64,000 bases of DNA, from contig NC_134421.1 in the NCBI RefSeq assembly GCF_030867145.1, positions 22,141,979 through 22,205,978 on the forward strand, given 5' to 3'. The position numbers and the translations under genes were made by a program. Positions within the stretch are counted from its first letter, which is position 1; every line of letters begins with the position of its first letter. Below are positions 57,894-64,000 of this stretch, in pieces. The notes beneath the pieces are model-generated. The model made no database searches. It had not been told where the DNA came from and worked only from the letters and a program-made list of their open reading frames with translations. The DNA comes from Opisthocomus hoazin (lineage: Eukaryota; Chordata; Aves; Opisthocomiformes; Opisthocomidae).

Positions 57894-60800
57894 CTTAAAA
57901 AGGGGGAAAAAAATTAAATGATAACTAAAAGCAGGCTGCTATAAATAAATAATTTATTTGTGTTTAAAAAGATGCAAGATTGTAAGGGTCAAAATGGCTT
58001 AAAAAAAAACCCCAAACAACAGAAACAAAAACCACAATCAAACAAAACTTAAAATAAAACAGTGTTTTCTAATCACAAAACTGAAGTGAAATGTGATAGC
58101 TACTTGTTGTAACTACTCCTTAAAATCTGTGACGTAAAGAGACAGCACGAAATCGATGATGTTTAAAACCAGCATCAAACACAGATGATGCATTCAATCT
58201 TAAAGTGAAAAACAAGTAAAACTACTGCACTGTATACAGATTCGAACTGTCTTCATCTTAAACAACAGTTTAGCTAACCCAGTAAAGACAGCTGGTACAT
58301 GAAAAAGTCTTTACAGGCAATATCTGATCTCATACACCACAACATATAAATACAACATGTATTCATACAGTCAGGTAGGGTGTCCTCACAAACAAAGTGT
58401 GGTTTAATTTAGCCTCTCTTGAAGTTAGTAGCAGCAGCGAGTCCCATTGCCAGCAACGGGATGCTTGCCAGGAAGTCTCTCCTCCCAGTGTTAAGGGTTA
58501 GTACAACTCGGTACAATCACTTCTTGAAGAACAGACGTCTTTCTTTTTAAGAAAACGATATAATGTCCATTTCCAAGTAACAGATTCCCTAAACTGCAGC
58601 AGCTCCATTAGAGTAGCAGCACGAACATAAATGAGAGCGGCAACAGCAGATTCCCAAGGAGCATTTCCCTTTCTAATTCCATTCTGACTTTACCCCTGTA
58701 AGCAGAGATGAAAATAACTCTGGGAAATACACAAACTTTTCATGGGAAACAAAATTTACGGTATTAGGATTTTTGCATCGCATCCGACTTCATTAATATT
58801 TACTTTAGCTAGCTGAAGGCAGGTACATCATTATGGTTGTCACGCTGATAATTATTGTCATTAGCACACTGAAAGACTGTAGCTTTGAATTTGTATTGTA
58901 TTGCTTGTTTTAAAACCTTACATACTGAAGGAGCACTGCACCAGACTCATCTCAATTGTTAACGGAGTAGTTCTTCGCCATCTTGCAAAAAACATGCTGC
59001 TGCTTATTTCTGCCCATTTGTTTCAAGAAGCAGGAATATGCACAGTAATTTTATCATTTACCTTATCACTTATTATCAGTAATCTTATGACAATGAGGGT
59101 GGTGAAACACTGGAGCAGGTTGCCCAGAGAGCTAGTGGAGGCCCCATCCCTGGAAACATCCAAGGCCAGGTTGGAGGGGGCTCTGAGCAATGTGATGCAG
59201 TTGAAGATGTTCCTGGTCACTGCAGGGGGGCTGGGCTAGATGACCTCTACAGGTCTTCCAAACCAAAGCATTCTATGATTCTATGATCATTTGGGAGCAA
59301 ACTTGTTGCCCACTTCCTCTGAAGAATACTTCCAAAGCCAAAATTTCTTGAAAAATAAACAGATACTTCAGATTGGTAGCTGGCCAATTTGCTGAGTCCA
59401 TTCATTAATAAGCAAGGTGGAACTCATCAATTCTGAGTGTAGCTTTCCAAATCTGAGAAACAACTGTATAAGAAGTGTTGTATGGACAAGGTTGGAGAAG
59501 GGGAAACAGCTGGGTACCATGCAACCACTGACAAAATCAACTTTTTTGGGGGGAGAGGTTTGGGGAAAGGCTGGAAGTGATTCTGCACCAGAAGAAAGTT
59601 GTTTTACAATGTTTGACAAATGGAAACGAAGCTAATAACAATTTCACAGACCTCTTCAAAAGCAATTCCATTGTTCTGGCTCAACAGGATGCCAAAGGAC
59701 CAAAAATATAAGGTCACCTATGCTCCCATAAGTGACCTACTGCCCAGACTGTAAGCAGTATTACCATGATGCTGGGCCTGGGCAAATTTGCTTTAGTCTG
59801 GTGCTCTGCTAATGTTTTTCTTCTGGAATCCAACCTATCATCTCCAGTTGACTTCATGCTGTGTTCTTTAGACAAACCAACTTGTTTGGAGCTGACCTCC
59901 TTTTATGTAGAAACCCTCACCAGCACCTCCTTCAGTGAACCAAAAACCCTAACCAATCAGAATGGCTAGCTAGGTGCCTTGACTAACAGATTAAAGACTG
60001 AATATTTCAGGATCTTTCTTCACAACTTAGGAGAACACAGGATTCCTGGAATATGATCGTCCTGTAAAAGCAAGATTGAAGAGGGCTATGGAAAAGTGTG
60101 ATACCACGGCCATCCATTGGCTTGGGCAAATGCAGACAAGAATATGAACCTTTCTGAGTTTAAAACGTCAAGATAAAGCAAGCCACAAATATGGAAAGCA
60201 CAGCTCACAAAAATGTTTCTTTAAGGAATGACTTGCGCATACGGATAAATCAAAGTCTGCAGAAGTAATATGCCAGGATCCATTATGTCATATTTAACTG
60301 ACTTGTGTTTCTTTTGAAGAAATAATGAAGAAATTCCTTAAAAACCAGTAGAAGATGTCTGCTGTCCGTATCAGTCTTGCAGATTAGACACACAGAGTCT
60401 CTGAGCCAAAAGGAAACAATATTAATTACTTTCATGAACCGCCCTCATGTTTTCCAGTTCTGTACAGAATGGAAGTAATCAATGATTAGTCCTATGCAGC
60501 TGGAGGAAATCAGACCCCTCACTCCCCACCACTGAATCTCTAATCCTAAAACAACGTAGTATCTATACATGGAAAGGAAAGGCACCAACATGAGCCACAA
60601 AGGCTTTCAGGTGAACAGTTACTGAAGATTACGGGAGCCAGCTGACTCTTTCCAGCTATGGCCACAAATGGCCTGAGGATATACTGATGTGGACAGGTAT
60701 CAGCTGCTAGCCTAGATAAGGAAATATCCAGTGCATGCTCTCCTGACAAGAACTCTTTCTGCAGTAATCACTAGATCTGTCAAGACTTGAACTGGAGGCA

Positions 60801-62063
60801 GGACTCCTTCCTTTTCCCTTCAACAGGGAGGAAAGGAAGACTTGAAGAGAATTATGTGAAGAGTTGTGAGGTGTTGCAACACCAGAAGGATGATATTGAA
60901 ATCCTACTCTTGAGCAGACTCCGATGCAATCTAATGTCAGGTTTTTTTGACTCAACTAGAAGAGCAGTCAGTGCCACTGGCCAAGGGATTTCTTTTACCG
61001 TAGTTGTAGCTAAATGGACACAAAGAAGAAAGTTGTGAAGAACAGATATTTTTGTGGGTTTGATGTCTAAAGAAACACTCTCATAAATAAGTATGGTCTG
61101 TTACTGTGTGTTCCCACTAAATTATTGAAAGATGCAATTCATGGTCTTCTTTTCTGGAGACACTGGCAGAGGCAGAATCCTTGGATACGCTGCCAGATGT
61201 GAGAGTTGTTTTTCTTAACATAGAACCTAAAGGGCTTTTCCTAACCTGTCTTTAAGAGGAAGGGATGAAAATGGGAAAAAGAAGAGAAAAAGGAAAAGAC
61301 AAGCTACTGCCAACTTTAAAGATAATAAATCAAACAGCTCAAGCAGTGAAAGCAATCAAGTTTTACCCAGTCTCACTGCTGGAACACAGACAGACTGTCT
61401 TGTAGAGGCAAGAAAAATTTCCATATTCCTGCCTTCCAGTGCAAGTGGATGGAGCTACCCAGCAGTCCTTCGAGTTAGCACAGGCTGGAAGAACTCGTCT
61501 TGTCAGGATGTTATTATTGTGCTTTTTTTTTTTAAATTGGAAAACATATTCTGTATACTCAGTCTCTCATGGGAAACAAAAGCAAGTCTTACTCTTTTAT
61601 GAGTCTTTAATATTTCACAGTCTAGCTATTTACTTTAACCTATACATTTTGGTAAGTCTGGGATAATTTCTGATGGTTTCTTTAAATTCTGAAAAGTAAT
61701 TTATTTATGTGCACTGGTTACAATTCATATTGATTGAAAAGCCATGAGAGAAAGTTAGTTCAGGTTGCATTGTTTACAGCCTTACAGGTCTCTTTATGCC
61801 GTCTTAATATTTGGTGTGTTTAATATTTTAGCTCAATATTTTTTTAAGAGCCAAATTCTCATTTCTCTGTGTTCTTTTCGATATACAGTAAAATCATTGC
61901 TACAAGTAATATAAAGAGATGGAACAGCAAACTAAGGCCACACAGCTCTATCAAAGACACTGCTAAACTAAAGAGTATCTGAACTCTAACCAGTCAGAAG
62001 TTGATGGCAAACAGACACCTACCCTTTCTTAGACAGGAATTAATTTTCAAAAGCAATGCTTAC
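57894..62063 (-). other. VEZT: VEZT intron
   Basis: A 4.2-kb intron, with the CR1 fragment at 59092-59287 in the opposite orientation to VEZT. Nothing else was recognised. Confidence 0.7.
59092..59287 (+). mobile_element. CR1 LINE 3'-end fragment
   Basis: About 196 bp of CR1 3' end (GAGGGTGGTGAAACACTGG, GGGGGCTGGGCTAGATGACC), ending in ATTCTATGATTCTATGAT octamers. The last residues of ORF2 are readable but it is only a stub. Confidence 0.88.
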
Positions 62064-62271
62064 CGTGGTCGCTAAATAGCAGCTGTTTCCATTTCTGTCT
62101 TTCTATTTCTGAAGCTTTAAATCCCAGCACAGATTTCAATTCTTGTAACACCCTCTTAGATTCCTGTCTCTCTCGTTCTTGTCTCTCTCTTTCTTCCTGG
62201 GAAAAGCAGTAAAAATCTTCCCTTTTGTATTCATTCTCTGTATCTGAATAATCAACATATGCTTCCAATTC
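62064..62271 (-). CDS. VEZT: Vezatin, penultimate coding exon
   Basis: 208 nt on the minus strand: acceptor TTTCTTTCTTTCTTTAG, donor GTAAGC. It reads [19 protein letters not shown], then a Glu/Arg-rich coiled-coil-like stretch and [32 protein letters not shown]. The last two blocks are highly characteristic of vezatin. In phase 0, out phase 1, consistent with both neighbours. Confidence 0.93.
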
Positions 62272-63460
62272 CTAAAGAAAGAAAGAAAGAAAAAACCCAA
62301 TTTTGATCTTCACTGTCAGTGTAGACCCCGTCCTACAGTCTGATACATGATCAAGTGATCTCAACACAAGCCAACCACAGTAACAGGACAGAGCCCTGTC
62401 TGAGCAGAGCCAGTGGATCTGACACTGCTCTCAGTTATATCTGTATAATTTTGGAGCAAGTCCACTCACTGAAAGTTAACATTACTACAGTCACCTAAGA
62501 TTTATTTTCATACATGTATGATCAAGTGATATACCTTGAAAATGGGAGTCGACTTCCTCATAACTGCAGGTGGAAACAAGCAACGCCGATGCGCGTTTCT
62601 TTTTTTTTTTTAATTTACACGTAAGCAATTCTTCCTCAGTCAGGCATCTTGCTAACTTAACTTATGTAAATCCTTATTAAGAGGATTTTGAGATTAGCAC
62701 ACTCCTCCTCCAATTTTAACTATTGGCTTACAAGCATGAAAAAACAGAGCTCCATTTGTGTTATAACAGAAAGCCAGTAACATTATTAGATGCAGCTCTC
62801 TTTGATATGGAAAAAAATCTAGAGAGAATACATGTGTGGTAGGCTTGGGAGAAGCCGAGGGAGGGACAGAGCAGAGCATGGGTGTTCAATCTGCTTTCAG
62901 AATGCACCTGCCACTGGGTTCGGGGATGGAGGAGACCAGCCTCTCTTCCAGACAGCCCAACCATCACACACGAGTTCCCCAAATGCCACAAAAAACTGTT
63001 CAGTGTCACAGTCTGTTTCAGGAATCCAAAAATGCAGAGATTACTCACACTGAAGACAGGCTGGTTTGTTCTGGAACTTGTCACTTGTGCAGCTGTGTCA
63101 GTTCAGCTAACAATATGCAAGTAGGACTCTATGTTATACACTGCCTTTTAGCAATTCACATTTATTTCTGTATCGCTCTGACTTGTGTCACTGCTCTCCT
63201 TTTGTCCCTTATTTCTAATGATATATATGAGAAGAAGTGAATGCTAGTGCTCTTTTTTCCAGGATGGGGAATAACTCCCCATGGAACAGCAAAAGAAACA
63301 CATATCCTTTTTTTCTTTAAGTCCAGTTATGGAATGGCACTGGCTACCTACTTGATCTGTCTTGGCAAGACAAGAAGGTCACTGACAAGCAACTGAAAAA
63401 GGAATGGGTACAGCAAACAAGCCCCAATTATTATTTCAAATGGTCTTTTTTTTTTTTTAC
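62272..63460 (-). other. VEZT: VEZT intron
   Basis: A 1.2-kb intron. Plus-strand frames at 62832-63240 overlap but have no support. Nothing was recognised beyond the microsatellite. Confidence 0.75.
62275..62296. repeat. GAAA/TTTC microsatellite
   Basis: A short GAAA tract. On the VEZT strand it reads TTTC repeats and forms the polypyrimidine tract of the acceptor of the exon at 62064-62271. Confidence 0.85.
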
Positions 63461-63561
63461 CTGCTCTTCAGGGATGGGATCTTTGTTTTCTATGTATATG
63501 GCAGGCTGTGTTACAGGTACTGTAGTACGCTGTAGGTTGTCACAGGAAACTTCAAGTTTGC
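63461..63561 (-). CDS. VEZT: Vezatin, third-last coding exon
   Basis: 101 nt on the minus strand: acceptor CCCCCTAAAG, donor GTAAAA followed by an A run. Two bases complete a codon, then KLEVSCDNLQRTTVPVTQPA and IYIENKDPIPEEQ. The exon exits in phase 0 into ELEAYVDY of the next exon, the same order as in vertebrate vezatin. The splice acceptor is inferred from phase and AG position. Confidence 0.82.
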
Positions 63562-64000
63562 CTTTAGGGGGAAAGAAGAAAACGGATCAAACAATAAAAA
63601 GATGAAGTGTTGAATGATCTTTTTGACTCACTCAGGCAGGGTCCAGGCATTTTCATTAGGCATGACTGGCACACACAAAAAGTGGTGAAAAGGCTGGTTA
63701 GAATACGTTGAAACACTGTGTCAGAGAGCACTTAAATAACTTAGCTATTTTGATATAAGCTGGGTCTGATAAAACTCATCTTGAAATACTTCAACTAACA
63801 AACCTCAAAATTTTTATAGACTTCAAAAACCTGCAGATGATGAGAAAAATTGGTAAAACCAGAAAAGAGACTCAGTGCCCAAGTTTAAAAAGAGAAGTAT
63901 CACACTAAAACTATAGGCAAATCAGCTTCAAGTAACTGGCAAACATTGGAAGAAATAATCAAGCAAAATTTACAGGAAGCTATCTGGAAGGTAGCAAGGA
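63562..64000 (-). other. VEZT: VEZT intron, continues beyond the window
   Basis: No exon seen in the last 439 bases; the rest of VEZT lies to the right. Confidence 0.7.

Overview
The window looks like nuclear DNA of a bird (or a close archosaur relative). The reasons are CR1 LINEs ending in ATTCTRTG octamers, ERVL-type proviruses with 5-bp target duplications, a solo LTR of a type I remember as common in bird genomes, and recognisable exons of the vertebrate gene VEZT. All identifications come from reading the sequence and from memory of the families; no search was run.

Layout. A plus-strand gene occupies about 2.8-43.4 kb and probably starts before the window. I assembled nine well-supported exons plus a stop-codon exon, 2781-2901 through 43234, from splice sites and reading frame. 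Every junction is phase-compatible, and the product (about 366 visible codons) begins with what looks like the end of a FAM194-type domain, as in human C3orf20. Two further small upstream exons (1557-1618, 2292-2316) are possible. The gene's introns hold most of the mobile DNA: provirus A (3802-10426, minus strand), a solo LTR (13468-14337), two CR1 copies (17355-17920 and 18100-20443), an older CR1 (about 28180-28675) and provirus B (31106-37737, plus strand). A mostly gene-free interval follows (43.4-57 kb), with a solo LTR related to the proviruses (51296-51672) and an old CR1 scrap. The right end (57.3-64 kb) holds the last three coding exons of VEZT on the minus strand, so the two host genes converge.

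The proviruses are the most striking elements. Each has an identical LTR pair, a lysine-tRNA-like primer site, an intact gag and an intact protease-RT-RNase H-integrase frame, and no env. gag and pol lie in one frame separated by a single UAG followed by a short hairpin. The two copies lie in opposite orientation about 20.7 kb apart. Their pol products differ at about 6 of 1054 residues, but their gag N-termini differ at 17 of the first 47. Their LTRs carry a CRE and a GC box where the older related solo LTR has CCAAT and TATA-like elements.

Host-element interplay: a CR1 tail ends only 18 nt before a coding exon, so that exon's branch point probably lies in CR1 sequence. The sense-oriented provirus sits in an intron whose donor appears to be GC rather than GT.
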